A stretch of DNA of 38,631 bases from an uncultured Bacteroidota bacterium (lineage in GTDB: Bacteria; Bacteroidota; Bacteroidia; Bacteroidales; P3). Every line of letters starts with the position of its first letter. Within the stretch, counting starts at the first letter, position 1. The translations under genes were made by a program, and so were the position numbers. Where the stretch lies: contig CACZUZ010000020.1 in assembly GCA_902784465.1 (NCBI GenBank), positions 1-38,631 of the forward strand, in the 5' to 3' direction. Of the stretch, positions 28,175 to 35,501 are shown piece after piece. The notes beneath the pieces are model-generated. The model did no database searches. It was not told the DNA's origin and saw nothing but the letters and a program-made list of their open reading frames with translations.

Positions 28175-29296
28175 CTACAGCAAGAACTCGTCAATATTCT
28201 TCGGTGTCACCTCAAGAAAAGTCGCACCAAGGTATGCTGTAGCGAAATTCTTCGGGATAACAGCTTGTTTACGAGCATTGTATTTAAACTCGTAAGCATG
28301 CAAAACACCGTCATATTCTTCCAAATAATCAATCTCTTTTTGCTCACGTGTACGCCAAAAATAGCTGTTGCACCAATGTTTAGCATATTCGTTACGCTTC
28401 ACCCTCTCGGAAATAACAAAATTTTCCCATAGCGCACCAGTGTCCATTCTTATCTCCATCGGTGAAAAAGCAGATATCAGAGCATTGCGGACCCCATTGT
28501 CATAAAAATAAATCTTTTTACTGTGCTTCAATTCGTTACGCATATTCCGACTGAAAGACCGCAATCTGAATATAACATACGATTTCTCGAGCAAGTCAAT
28601 ATACGTCTCAACGGTCTTGGCATCAATACCAACTGTTGATGCCAGTTCTGAGTACGAGACCTGGGAGCCTATCTGATAAGCAATAGCCTGCAATAATGCA
28701 AGAATCTTGTCGTTTTTCTTCACCAACCCAAAAGTGAAAATATCTTTATACAGATAGCCATCTGTCAATTCCTTCAATACGTCACGCTCACTTCCAGGAG
28801 AAGTCACCACCTCTGGATAATAACCATACACAAGACGATGGTTCAATAATCTCATTTCCTCAATCAGCCCATTTTCACGAACCATCTCGGAAAAAGAGAG
28901 CGGGAACATCTTGTATTCACGTTTTCTGCCAGTTAATGGCTCGTTCAAGACATTTGCCAAGTCAAAAGAAGAACTACCAGTGGCAACAAGTTGAACTTCT
29001 GGTATTTGATCAGTGACCAACTTCATTTTCAATCCGATGTCAGCTATCCGCTGAGCCTCGTCAATAACCAATATACGCTTATTTCCTATCAATTCCCGCA
29101 ACCGAGAGGAAGTCACATTCTCCATTATTGCTCTGATGTCCGGTTCGTCACCATTCATCCACTTTACATCATCCCTTCCTGAGAATAGTTGTTTCAATAG
29201 AGTTGTTTTTCCGATCTGACGGCATCCCATCAAAACAATCGCTTTACCTTTAAACAACTGATTTTTAACAGTATCAAACAATATTCTATTTACCAT
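28175..29296 (-). CDS. AAA+ ATPase with C-terminal DUF4143 domain (paralog 2)
   Basis: A 373-residue homolog of the protein at 5293-6405. Walker A is GCRQIGKTT (24-32), Walker B is ILVIDEA (75-81), and ATGSSS is the sensor strand. The DUF4143 part has SQVSYSELASTVGIDAKTVE and FYDNGVRNALIS. Near the end EIDYLEE (D323) and YEFKY (E336, K338) keep the PD-(D/E)XK-type residues. It aligns colinearly with paralog 1 throughout. The gene is visibly richer in A and T than its neighbours prfA and mnmA, which suggests recent acquisition. The ATG at 29296 lies about 20 bp after a perfect -7 box. Two palindromes sit immediately upstream of that box. The biological role is not established. Confidence 0.9.
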   Translation of the reverse strand: MVNRILFDTVKNQLFKGKAIVLMGCRQIGKTTLLKQLFSGRDDVKWMNGDEPDIRAIMENVTSSRLRELIGNKRILVIDEAQRIADIGLKMKLVTDQIPEVQLVATGSSSFDLANVLNEPLTGRKREYKMFPLSFSEMVRENGLIEEMRLLNHRLVYGYYPEVVTSPGSERDVLKELTDGYLYKDIFTFGLVKKNDKILALLQAIAYQIGSQVSYSELASTVGIDAKTVETYIDLLEKSYVIFRLRSFSRNMRNELKHSKKIYFYDNGVRNALISAFSPMEIRMDTGALWENFVISERVKRNEYAKHWCNSYFWRTREQKEIDYLEEYDGVLHAYEFKYNARKQAVIPKNFATAYLGATFLEVTPKNIDEFLL

Positions 29297-29316
29297 AGCT
29301 TCTTATGTTTAAAGTG

Positions 29317-29324
29317 CAAAAATA
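29317..29324 (-). promoter_or_regulatory. -7 box of the second DUF4143 ATPase gene
   Basis: TATTTTTG on the minus strand, 20 bp before the ATG at 29296, is a perfect TAnnTTTG. The palindromic units begin 2 bp upstream of it and cover the spacer and the -33 position, so occupation of the palindromes should block or alter transcription. Confidence 0.65.
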
Positions 29325-29326
29325 CA

Positions 29327-29386
29327 ACTTTTCGGGAATGTATTCCCGAAAAGTTTAAACTTTTGCGGAATACATTCCCGAAAAGT
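29327..29386. repeat. two tandem 28-bp palindromes before the second ATPase gene
   Basis: Unit A (29327-29354) has arms ACTTTTCGGGAAT and ATTCCCGAAAAGT around GT and is a perfect palindrome. Unit B (29359-29386) has the same right arm and a left arm ACTTTTGCGGAAT with two changed bases. A TTAA links them, and AAAAGTTTAAACTTTT (29349-29364) across the join is also palindromic. The start-to-start period is 32 bp. The layout resembles tandem operator sites or a small repeat array. It is unrelated in sequence to the 33-bp array of paralog 1. Confidence 0.95.
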
Positions 29387-29564
29387 CGAAAAAACCACCA
29401 GAAAGCCTCCTGATTTCATCCATTGGCGTACACCGTTCATCGGCTTGTATCACAGAGCGGAAGCTATTCAACAACTGTTCCTTGTCATCTACGGTAATTG
29501 AAATATATTGCTTACTCGGGTCTAGCCGGTGTTTTTTTTTTACATACCTATAAAATAATATCAA
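29355..29564 (-). CDS. possible small ORF or gene remnant
   Basis: The minus-strand frame is open from 29597 to 29355 (80 codons). The middle, KQYISITVDDKEQLLNSFRS then VIQADERCTPMDEIRRLSGG, has protein-like composition. The only early starts are TTG codons (29597 or 29564), and the frame ends inside the palindromic unit B (FDFSGMYSAKV). A perfect -7 box TATTTTTG lies at 29595-29602, which would favour the TTG at 29564. I recognise no family. It is either a small gene or a decayed fragment cut by the palindromes. Confidence 0.25.
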   Translation of the reverse strand: MILFYRYVKKKHRLDPSKQYISITVDDKEQLLNSFRSVIQADERCTPMDEIRRLSGGFFDFSGMYSAKV

Positions 29565-29594
29565 CAGTCTTATGTTATTGTTTTGAAATGCGGG

Positions 29595-29602
29595 CAAAAA
29601 TA
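29595..29602 (-). promoter_or_regulatory. -7-like box facing the second ATPase
   Basis: TATTTTTG on the minus strand, a perfect TAnnTTTG, 16 bp before the lipoprotein start on the other strand. It could drive the small ORF at 29355-29564 and read on towards the palindromes and the ATPase gene. Confidence 0.4.
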
Positions 29603-29617
29603 GAGATTCTTTAAAAG

Positions 29618-30064
29618 ATGAAAAAAAAATATTTAAAAGTCAAAAACTGGCTTTATACAGCCATTGGCGGCATCTTGGGATTGAACCTCTCGGGATGCAA
29701 CGGCTCCTCTCCCTTTGGCATCGACGAACCCGTATGCGAATATGGGGCTCCGGTAGCAACATACCAGGTCAAAGGACGTGTCACTGACATGAACGACAAC
29801 CCCATCAAGAACATCACGGTGGAAATGAATTATTCCAGTACGAAAACCATGTCCGACGGCACATACGAAATCATGAGCGAAGCATTTCCTCATACCGAGG
29901 AGTTCGAAATGTTTTTCAGGGATGAGGATGGCGACACAAACGGTTCTTACGCTGACACCACAGTGAATGTCTCGTTCAAGGATTTGCCATACACTGGAGG
30001 CGATGGCAACTGGAACTCTGGTGTTGTCAAAACCACCAAAGATGTAAAACTCAGAAACAAATAG
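29618..30064 (+). CDS. putative lipoprotein of the radical-SAM-associated type
   Basis: A 148-residue exported lipoprotein. The N-terminus MKKKYLKVKNWLYTAIGGIL ends in a lipobox LNLSGC with the lipidated cysteine near residue 27. Then come ...EYGAPVATYQVKGRVTD and a carboxypeptidase-regulatory-like beta segment (NPIKNITVEMNYSSTKTMSD). From memory, the block EYGxPxATYxVKGxV is typical of Bacteroidetes lipoproteins encoded next to a radical SAM enzyme (rSAM/lipoprotein system). No radical SAM gene is visible in this window, so the partner is missing or elsewhere. The gene faces mnmA convergently, and no clear promoter of its own was found. Confidence 0.7.
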   Translation: MKKKYLKVKNWLYTAIGGILGLNLSGCNGSSPFGIDEPVCEYGAPVATYQVKGRVTDMNDNPIKNITVEMNYSSTKTMSDGTYEIMSEAFPHTEEFEMFFRDEDGDTNGSYADTTVNVSFKDLPYTGGDGNWNSGVVKTTKDVKLRNK

Positions 30065-30107
30065 CCCTCCTTTTCCGAGACAGAACGGAATACTGTTTTA
30101 CGAGGGA

Positions 30108-31277
30108 TTACGCAATCATGCCGGAGGCAACAACAAGACGGGCGTCGCAGTCGTAGATGGTAGCATACTGTCCAGCTGCGATACCTTGTATTTTGGTGTC
30201 GCTACTGAGGTGGTAGACAAGACCATAGACAGGGTCTTCCCTTTTGGTGAGACGACCGTGGGCAAACTCAGGGGTGTGGCGGATTTTGAACTGCACCTCG
30301 ACCGACCAACCGTCATCAGGGCGACCCTCCTTGTCCGCTTTCTCCCATATATTTGCACTGAGATAGTGGAAGCCCAGCAGGTCTATCTCCTTGCCGTACT
30401 GAGCCTCGGGCGTATATCCCTGGCTTACATACAGCACATTCTCTCCGATATCCTTCTTGACTACAAACCAGGGGCCTCCGCTGAGGAAAAGGCCTTTGCG
30501 CTGCCCTATGGTGTGGAACCAATAGCCCTTGTGGGTGCCCAGCACCTTGCCCGTTTCCAACTCGACAATCTTACCTTCTCGCTCGCCGAGGTAGCGACGC
30601 AGGAAGTCGTTGTAGTTGATTTTACCCAAGAAACAGATACCCTGGCTGTCCTTTCGGTCGGCCGACGGGAGATGAGCCTCGTGGGCAATCTGGCGGACCT
30701 CGTTTTTCATCAGATGGCCGATGGGGAACATCGCCTTGGCAATCTGGGGATAGGTGAGCTGGGTGAGGAAGTCGGTCTGATCCTTGATGGGGTCCTTCGC
30801 CGTAGCGAGAAAAATTGCTTGATTGTTTGATTGTTTGATTGTTTGAGTATTGGTTGCGTCAGCACTCAGGCATTCAGGCATTAACACATTCAAGCATTCT
30901 GTACGAGCGTAGTGGCCTGTGGCAATGCGGTCATAGTCTTTGCCGCATTTGTCGTCGAAAGCGCCAAACTTAATGAGGCGGTTGCACATCACGTCAGGAT
31001 TGGGAGTCAGTCCTTTGCGGACCGACTCGATGGTGTAGCTCACCACGTTGTCCCAGTACTCCTTGTGGAGGTTGACCTCCTCGAAGCGACAGCCGTACTT
31101 CTTGGCAATATACGATGTTATCTCAATATCCTCCTCTGCGGGGCAGTCGATATAGCCCTCGGCATCCTCCATGCCGATGCGGATATAGAAAATGTCGGGG
31201 TTATAGCCCTGTTCCTTGAGGAGATGGACAACGACGCTACTGTCGACGCCACCCGAAACCAATGCTGCTATGGTCAT
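30108..31277 (-). CDS. mnmA: tRNA-specific 2-thiouridylase MnmA
   Basis: Thiolates C2 of the wobble uridine of tRNAs for Lys, Glu and Gln, using ATP and a persulfide relay. At 389 residues it is longer than the usual 355-370. The PP-loop SGGVDSS is at 8-14. The two catalytic cysteines are C98 in PNPDVMCN and C215 in GICFLGK. Residues about 127-156 ([20 protein letters not shown] then [10 protein letters not shown]) form an extra segment encoded by two octanucleotide repeats, placed between ATGHYAR and the conserved [11 protein letters not shown]. The remainder looks intact. It complements MnmE (6429-7793) at the same nucleotide. Confidence 0.95.
   Translation of the reverse strand: MTIAALVSGGVDSSVVVHLLKEQGYNPDIFYIRIGMEDAEGYIDCPAEEDIEITSYIAKKYGCRFEEVNLHKEYWDNVVSYTIESVRKGLTPNPDVMCNRLIKFGAFDDKCGKDYDRIATGHYARTECLNVLMPECLSADATNTQTIKQSNNQAIFLATAKDPIKDQTDFLTQLTYPQIAKAMFPIGHLMKNEVRQIAHEAHLPSADRKDSQGICFLGKINYNDFLRRYLGEREGKIVELETGKVLGTHKGYWFHTIGQRKGLFLSGGPWFVVKKDIGENVLYVSQGYTPEAQYGKEIDLLGFHYLSANIWEKADKEGRPDDGWSVEVQFKIRHTPEFAHGRLTKREDPVYGLVYHLSSDTKIQGIAAGQYATIYDCDARLVVASGMIA
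30815..30899 (-). repeat. octanucleotide repeats inside mnmA
   Basis: Plus-strand TTGCTTGA followed by three TTGTTTGA units (30815-30846), then after about 17 bp the units ACTCAGGC, ATTCAGGC, ATTAACAC, ATTCAAGC and ATTC (30864-30899). Both have an 8-bp period. They encode an in-frame extra segment of MnmA. A change of one unit would shift the frame. Confidence 0.85.
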
Positions 31278-31281
31278 TTTG

Positions 31282-31295
31282 GTGAATTGTGAATC
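31282..31295. repeat. heptad pair between mnmA and the CBS-domain gene
   Basis: GTGAATT (31282-31288) and GTGAATC (31289-31295) occupy the 27-bp spacer upstream of mnmA. Same family as the uvrA tract. Confidence 0.7.
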
Positions 31296-31304
31296 GTTAT
31301 TGGA

Positions 31305-32369
31305 CTATTTCTTGACATCGGCAATTTTCTTGAAGCGCTTCTGCCGTTGCTGCCAGCGTTCGCGGGCATACTGCTGCATGTCGGTGACCTCGTCGTTCTC
31401 GTCGATGATTTCAAGTCCGAAGATAGTCTCGATGATGTCCTCCATGGTGAGGATGCCTTGGAAGCTGCCGTACTCATCAATGATGATACCAATCTGCACC
31501 TTCTGCTTTAGCAACGACTCCCAGATGTCGCTAATCGACTGCTCCTCGTTAAAGAGAGGCACATCGCGCTTTATCTCCTTGAGGGTCTTGTCGAAATGGT
31601 CTTCGGCGAGGTCTTCGAGGGCATCGCTGCGGAGAATATAGCCGGTGATATACTCCGGGTCGTCGGCATATACCGGTATGCGGCTGAAATGGCTGCACTC
31701 ATCCTCGTCATAGAAATCCTTGAGGGTCATGTTCTCCGGTGCTATTGCAGCCACAGCGCGGGGGGTCATCACGTCGTAAGCTTTGACATCGTCGAGCTTG
31801 ATGACGTTCTGGATAATCTTGTTCTCGTCCTCGTCGAGCACGCCCTCGTCCTCCCCCACGTCGGCCATGGCGGCCACCTCTTCGCGGCTCACCGAGGTCT
31901 CATCCTCTTTGCTGGAGAAAATCTTTGTCAGCAGTCCGATGAGAAACACCAGCGGGTACATCACCACTATCAGCATCCTGATAGTGCGTGCGGTGAAGCC
32001 CATCAGCCGTTTCCAATAGGTGGTTCCTATGGTTTTGGGTATAATCTCCGAGAAAACGAGGATAAGAATCGTCGTTATCGCCGACACCAGACCGAACCAC
32101 TGGCTACCAAAGGCATCCGTAACCTGTGCACCAACACCGGCAGCACCGATAGTATTGGCTATGGTGTTGAGCGACAGGATAGCAGCTATAGGTTTGCCAT
32201 TGTCGGTCTTGTATTCCTTGAAGCGTGTGGCCGGTTTGTAGCCGGCATCCTCACGCATGGTGATGTATGACAGCGGCGTCGACATCAGCACCGACTCCAG
32301 GATGGAGCAGAGAAACGATATCGACATGGCTCCGAAAAGGAATAAGAGCAATAGAGTTACTGCAGACAT
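31305..32369 (-). CDS. DUF21/CBS-domain membrane protein (CNNM/HlyC-CorC family)
   Basis: A 354-residue protein. Three to four N-terminal helices of DUF21 (TLLLLFLFGAMSISFLCSIL ... AITTILILVFSEIIPKTIGT and VVMYPLVFLIGLL) precede a pair of CBS domains (about 200-320) with MTPRAVAAI, SRIPVYADDPE and IDEYGSFQGILTMEDIIETI. Relatives are implicated in divalent cation transport, mainly magnesium, or cobalt resistance. The usual CorC-HlyC C-terminal domain is absent. The start overlaps the stop of the EamA gene by one base (TAATG), so the two are co-translated. Confidence 0.92.
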   Translation of the reverse strand: MSAVTLLLLFLFGAMSISFLCSILESVLMSTPLSYITMREDAGYKPATRFKEYKTDNGKPIAAILSLNTIANTIGAAGVGAQVTDAFGSQWFGLVSAITTILILVFSEIIPKTIGTTYWKRLMGFTARTIRMLIVVMYPLVFLIGLLTKIFSSKEDETSVSREEVAAMADVGEDEGVLDEDENKIIQNVIKLDDVKAYDVMTPRAVAAIAPENMTLKDFYDEDECSHFSRIPVYADDPEYITGYILRSDALEDLAEDHFDKTLKEIKRDVPLFNEEQSISDIWESLLKQKVQIGIIIDEYGSFQGILTMEDIIETIFGLEIIDENDEVTDMQQYARERWQQRQKRFKKIADVKK

Positions 32370-33286
32370 TATAATTTAGTGAATTGTGAATTCAATGATT
32401 TTTTTGTTTTGTTATTATTAACAGCAATGATAATCACCGAGGTGAAGATCAATGCGATGCCGATGGCTAGACGGGTAGTGAACAGTTCGCCGAAGAGGAA
32501 GATGCCTATAAGGACCGCCGTTGTCGGTTCGAGGGCACCCATGATGGCTGTAGGGGTAGAGCCTATATATTTGGCGGCATAGACCATCATCACCAGTGCC
32601 AGGATTGCCGGCACGATGGCGAGCCATCCTACATAGAACCAGCTGGTTGCATTCGCAGGAAACTGGAGTCCACCGTCAGGTAAGGCCATAATGAAATCGC
32701 CTAAAGCACATACAATGAGGACATAGAAATTAATCTTGAATGACGACATCTGCAGTTTGGAGCGATTCATAACGATGATATACACCGCGTATGTGAGTGC
32801 GGAGACAAGTACCAAAACAATACCCCATGTCGACAGTCGACCGCCTCCTGGTGTCCAATAGAGCAGCAGTACGCCAATGAACGACAGCACTATCGATATT
32901 GAGGTAGAGAGGGTTATCTTTTCTTTGAAGAAGATGGCCATGATAGCTGCCGTAATGACGGGATAGACAAACAAAATGGTAGATGCCACTCCTACATCCA
33001 TCAAGCGGAAACTGACATAGAGCGTGATGGAAGAGGCGAAGAAGAGCAGGCCAAGTGCCATGAGTACTTTAAACTCTTTGAGGGTGACACGCAGGCTCTC
33101 CTTGCGGAACAACATGACTACGGCAATGATAAGCCAGGCGAGGCCAAAACGCCAGAAAAGCACGCTGGAAGGATCCATGCCCTCCTTATATAACTGAGCA
33201 CCCAAAGGATTGGTCCCATAGCATACCGCAGCACCTATTCCGCATAAAGTGCCGAAGATTTTTTTGTTCTTTATTACATCAACCAT
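32369..33286 (-). CDS. EamA/DMT-family transporter
   Basis: A 305-residue drug/metabolite superfamily transporter with about ten helices in two EamA halves. The first half includes LFWRFGLAWLIIAVVMLF and FRLMDVGVASTILFVYPVI, the second SPxx-like IGSTPTAIMGALEPTTAVLI. Substrate unknown, typically amino acids, nucleosides or other metabolites. The last residues NSQFTKL are encoded by two GTGAATT heptads (32379-32392), so the C-terminus is repeat-derived. Translational coupling with the CBS gene through TAATG. Confidence 0.9.
   Translation of the reverse strand: MVDVIKNKKIFGTLCGIGAAVCYGTNPLGAQLYKEGMDPSSVLFWRFGLAWLIIAVVMLFRKESLRVTLKEFKVLMALGLLFFASSITLYVSFRLMDVGVASTILFVYPVITAAIMAIFFKEKITLSTSISIVLSFIGVLLLYWTPGGGRLSTWGIVLVLVSALTYAVYIIVMNRSKLQMSSFKINFYVLIVCALGDFIMALPDGGLQFPANATSWFYVGWLAIVPAILALVMMVYAAKYIGSTPTAIMGALEPTTAVLIGIFLFGELFTTRLAIGIALIFTSVIIIAVNNNKTKKSLNSQFTKL
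32379..32392 (-). repeat. GTGAATT pair at the 3' end of the EamA gene
   Basis: Two exact GTGAATT units (plus strand) that encode the end of the EamA transporter (NSQFT) just before its TAA stop and the start of the next gene. Same family as the uvrA tract. Confidence 0.8.
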
Positions 33287-33333
33287 CAGACGGTCAAGAA
33301 ATTATAAAGTTATTGTAGTTATAAACGAGATTA

Positions 33334-33341
33334 CAAAAATA
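33334..33341 (-). promoter_or_regulatory. -7 box for the EamA-CBS operon
   Basis: TATTTTTG on the minus strand is a perfect TAnnTTTG, about 48 bp before the EamA ATG (33286). It directly follows the T-run of the ftsZ terminator, so transcription stops and restarts within 30 bp. No -33 TTTG at ideal spacing was seen. Confidence 0.5.
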
Positions 33342-33342
33342 C

Positions 33343-33374
33343 AAAAAAAAGAGCATCCACAGCGGGATGCTCTT
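33343..33374 (-). terminator. rho-independent terminator after ftsZ
   Basis: On the minus strand a perfect 10-bp stem (33365-33374 with 33349-33358, arms AAGAGCATCC and GGATGCTCTT) closes a 6-nt loop and runs into eight T residues (33343-33350). It lies 31 bp after the ftsZ stop. It is the clearest terminator of the window and ends the murC-ftsQ-ftsA-ftsZ transcript. Confidence 0.92.
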
Positions 33375-33405
33375 GCTATATAGGCTTCAAAGATGTATTT
33401 TTCTA

Positions 33406-35343
33406 TTAGTCGGGCAGGTCGTCGAGGAAGCTTACGCCTGACGACATGATGCCGGATGCACCGATGGTAGTCCTGGCGGCGTCGCTCTCCGACGAGTGGG
33501 CCACTTGGAATACCGGCTCGCCAGTGAGTTGCTCGGTGGTCAATTCCTCTATCTTGCGAGGACCGTCGGGGTCGTTGCGGAGTAGTTCATTCATCTTGCG
33601 TATACGCTCGGCGCGAGCCATGATTTTCTGCTCGTCAGTCTGCGGAGTGAAGGCGTTTGCCAGCTGTTGGTCGGCATACGAAGGCTGGGGCTTGCTATCA
33701 ACCACAGGTTCCTTGACAGTGACTGTCTCCAGTCTTGACACATTGACAGGCTCTGGCTTCACCACGGTGGCAACAGGTTGTTCCACAGCAGTGTCAGCGA
33801 AGACCTTCACCGGCTGTGCAGCAACAGGAGCATGGACCTCTCTGACAGAGGGCTGATCGAAGACAGTTGCGACAGGTTCCACCGTCTTCTTGAAGACGCG
33901 GATTTGGTCGAGGCTGTTCTGTTCGCTCTGTTTTTCTTCAGCCTGCTTTTCGGCATTGTGAGCTTCATTTTCAGGCTGTTCTGCCACATCCGCAGTAGCA
34001 GGCATCTCCAAGGTGATATGGCGTTTGCCATCGGCCTTACTCACCTCAACCGAGTCAAAAGGGTCGCCGGTGGCGTGGGCAACAGGTTCAGCCTTCTGAG
34101 GCCGTACAGGTTCAGCGGTATTCTCGACATTGCCCTTATGCACAACATGGGTTCCCCTCTCGTCGACAGGTGGCTCATGGATGTCCTGGACAGGTGCCTG
34201 AGCTTCAGGTTCCCCTACAGGTTTATGAGTATCTGGGGCGGGGTCGGGTTTATTGTTGGTATTATTGGGGGCCAACTCGTGGATTACAGGGCCTGGCTTC
34301 TGTTGGAAACCAGTGGCTATGAGAGTGATATGCAGCTCATCGTCGAGCGAGTCATCATCACCTATACCCCAGATGACGTTGGCGCCATTGTTGCCTGTAA
34401 GGTTGGTAAGGTAGTCCGTCACCTCGCCAAGCTCATCCATCGTAATCTGATGGTCGGGCGAGCAGGAGAAATAGAGCAGTATATTCTGAGCTCCGCAGAT
34501 ATCGTTGTCGTTGAGCAATGCCGAAGTGGTGGCAGCCTCGACAGCCATACGGGCACGGTCTTCGCCGCGACCTTCGCCTGCACCCATGAGAGCCGTTCCG
34601 CTGTTCTCCATAACGGTGTTGACATCGCGGAAGTCGATGTTGACGTATGCCGACACAGTGATGATTTCGGCGATACCCTTGGCAGCGGTGAGAAGCACGT
34701 CATCGGCCTGGCTGAAAGCCTGTTTCAGAGGCACATTGCCATACTTGCGAAGCTTGTCGTTGTTGATGACCAGAATGGCGTCGACATACTTTTTAAGTTC
34801 CTCGATGCCAGCCTTAGCCTGTTCGAGACGCTTGCGTCCCTCGAAGAAGAAAGGTTCTGTGACAATAGCGACGACAAGTATATGCTTCACCATTTCGTCG
34901 TCCAGTTCGATGCTCTTGGCAATTTCGGCGATGACTGGGGCAGCACCTGTACCGGTGCCGCCGCCCATGCCGGCGGTGATGAAAAGCATCTGGGTGTCGG
35001 TAGAAATAGCCTGACGAATCTCGTCCTTGTGGGCGAGAGCCATCTCGCGGGCATGACTCGGGACATTGCCGGCACCGAGCTTACCCAGGACAATCTTGTT
35101 AGGCACCGGACTTGCTTCCAACGCCTTGGCATCAGTGTTGCAGACTATGAACTCGACACCATGAATACCCTGACGGTACATGTGGTTCACAGCGTTTCCA
35201 CCGCCGCCACCGACACCGATGACCTTGATTTTGGCGGGACCCTCATGAAGAGGTTCGAACTGCATACCTGGCATTGTGCTTTCCAACTGTACTGTTTCCT
35301 GATTCTCGTCTAGATTATTAAAAGAAAATGTGCTATCTTCCAT
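33406..35343 (-). CDS. ftsZ: cell division protein FtsZ
   Basis: Tubulin-like GTPase that forms the Z ring at midcell. At 645 residues it is much longer than the typical 380-400, through a long C-terminal linker. The GTPase core has VIGVGGGGGNAVNHM (41-55), the tubulin signature GGGTGTG (127-133), and NIDFRDVNTVMENSGTALMG. From about residue 350 to 590 the linker is rich in proline, valine, glutamate and alanine. The extreme C-terminus (ASGIMSSGVSFLDDLPD) is probably the conserved tail that binds FtsA, since it is set apart by the preceding REE-rich segment (QKIMARAERIRKMNELLRN). Long linkers are usual in Bacteroidetes FtsZ. Separated from ftsA by 158 bp containing a dyad. Confidence 0.97.
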   Translation of the reverse strand: MEDSTFSFNNLDENQETVQLESTMPGMQFEPLHEGPAKIKVIGVGGGGGNAVNHMYRQGIHGVEFIVCNTDAKALEASPVPNKIVLGKLGAGNVPSHAREMALAHKDEIRQAISTDTQMLFITAGMGGGTGTGAAPVIAEIAKSIELDDEMVKHILVVAIVTEPFFFEGRKRLEQAKAGIEELKKYVDAILVINNDKLRKYGNVPLKQAFSQADDVLLTAAKGIAEIITVSAYVNIDFRDVNTVMENSGTALMGAGEGRGEDRARMAVEAATTSALLNDNDICGAQNILLYFSCSPDHQITMDELGEVTDYLTNLTGNNGANVIWGIGDDDSLDDELHITLIATGFQQKPGPVIHELAPNNTNNKPDPAPDTHKPVGEPEAQAPVQDIHEPPVDERGTHVVHKGNVENTAEPVRPQKAEPVAHATGDPFDSVEVSKADGKRHITLEMPATADVAEQPENEAHNAEKQAEEKQSEQNSLDQIRVFKKTVEPVATVFDQPSVREVHAPVAAQPVKVFADTAVEQPVATVVKPEPVNVSRLETVTVKEPVVDSKPQPSYADQQLANAFTPQTDEQKIMARAERIRKMNELLRNDPDGPRKIEELTTEQLTGEPVFQVAHSSESDAARTTIGASGIMSSGVSFLDDLPD

Positions 35344-35458
35344 ATTACTTATTTCTTGTCAATGAATTGATTCTGAATGATATATAAACAAAAACAGAAC
35401 AATAAATTTTTTGTAAAATTAATTAGATTCCATCATACTACAAATAGCCGTAGCCATT

Positions 35459-35480
35459 TGTTATCAACAAGTTGTGAACA
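35459..35480. promoter_or_regulatory. dyad in the ftsA-ftsZ spacer
   Basis: Two nested arms, TGTT and CAAC on the left and GTTG and AACA on the right, make a 22-bp interrupted dyad (16 of 22 positions symmetric). It lies about 120 bp before the ftsZ start and just after ftsA. This is an operator-like layout, but no regulator is known. One half, TTATCAACA, is also one mismatch from a DnaA box. Confidence 0.3.
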
Positions 35481-35501
35481 GCATTGCGTTTGGGGAATTT
35501 G

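Noticed and set aside
29327-29386. CRISPR array
   Set aside because: Only two units, no spacers of uniform length, full palindromes and no cas genes.
30065-30107. Terminator between the lipoprotein and mnmA
   Set aside because: Only 5-bp arms with long loops and no T-run could be found.
33778-35313. 511-codon plus-strand open frame
   Set aside because: Fully antisense to ftsZ, with no motifs. A codon-bias shadow.
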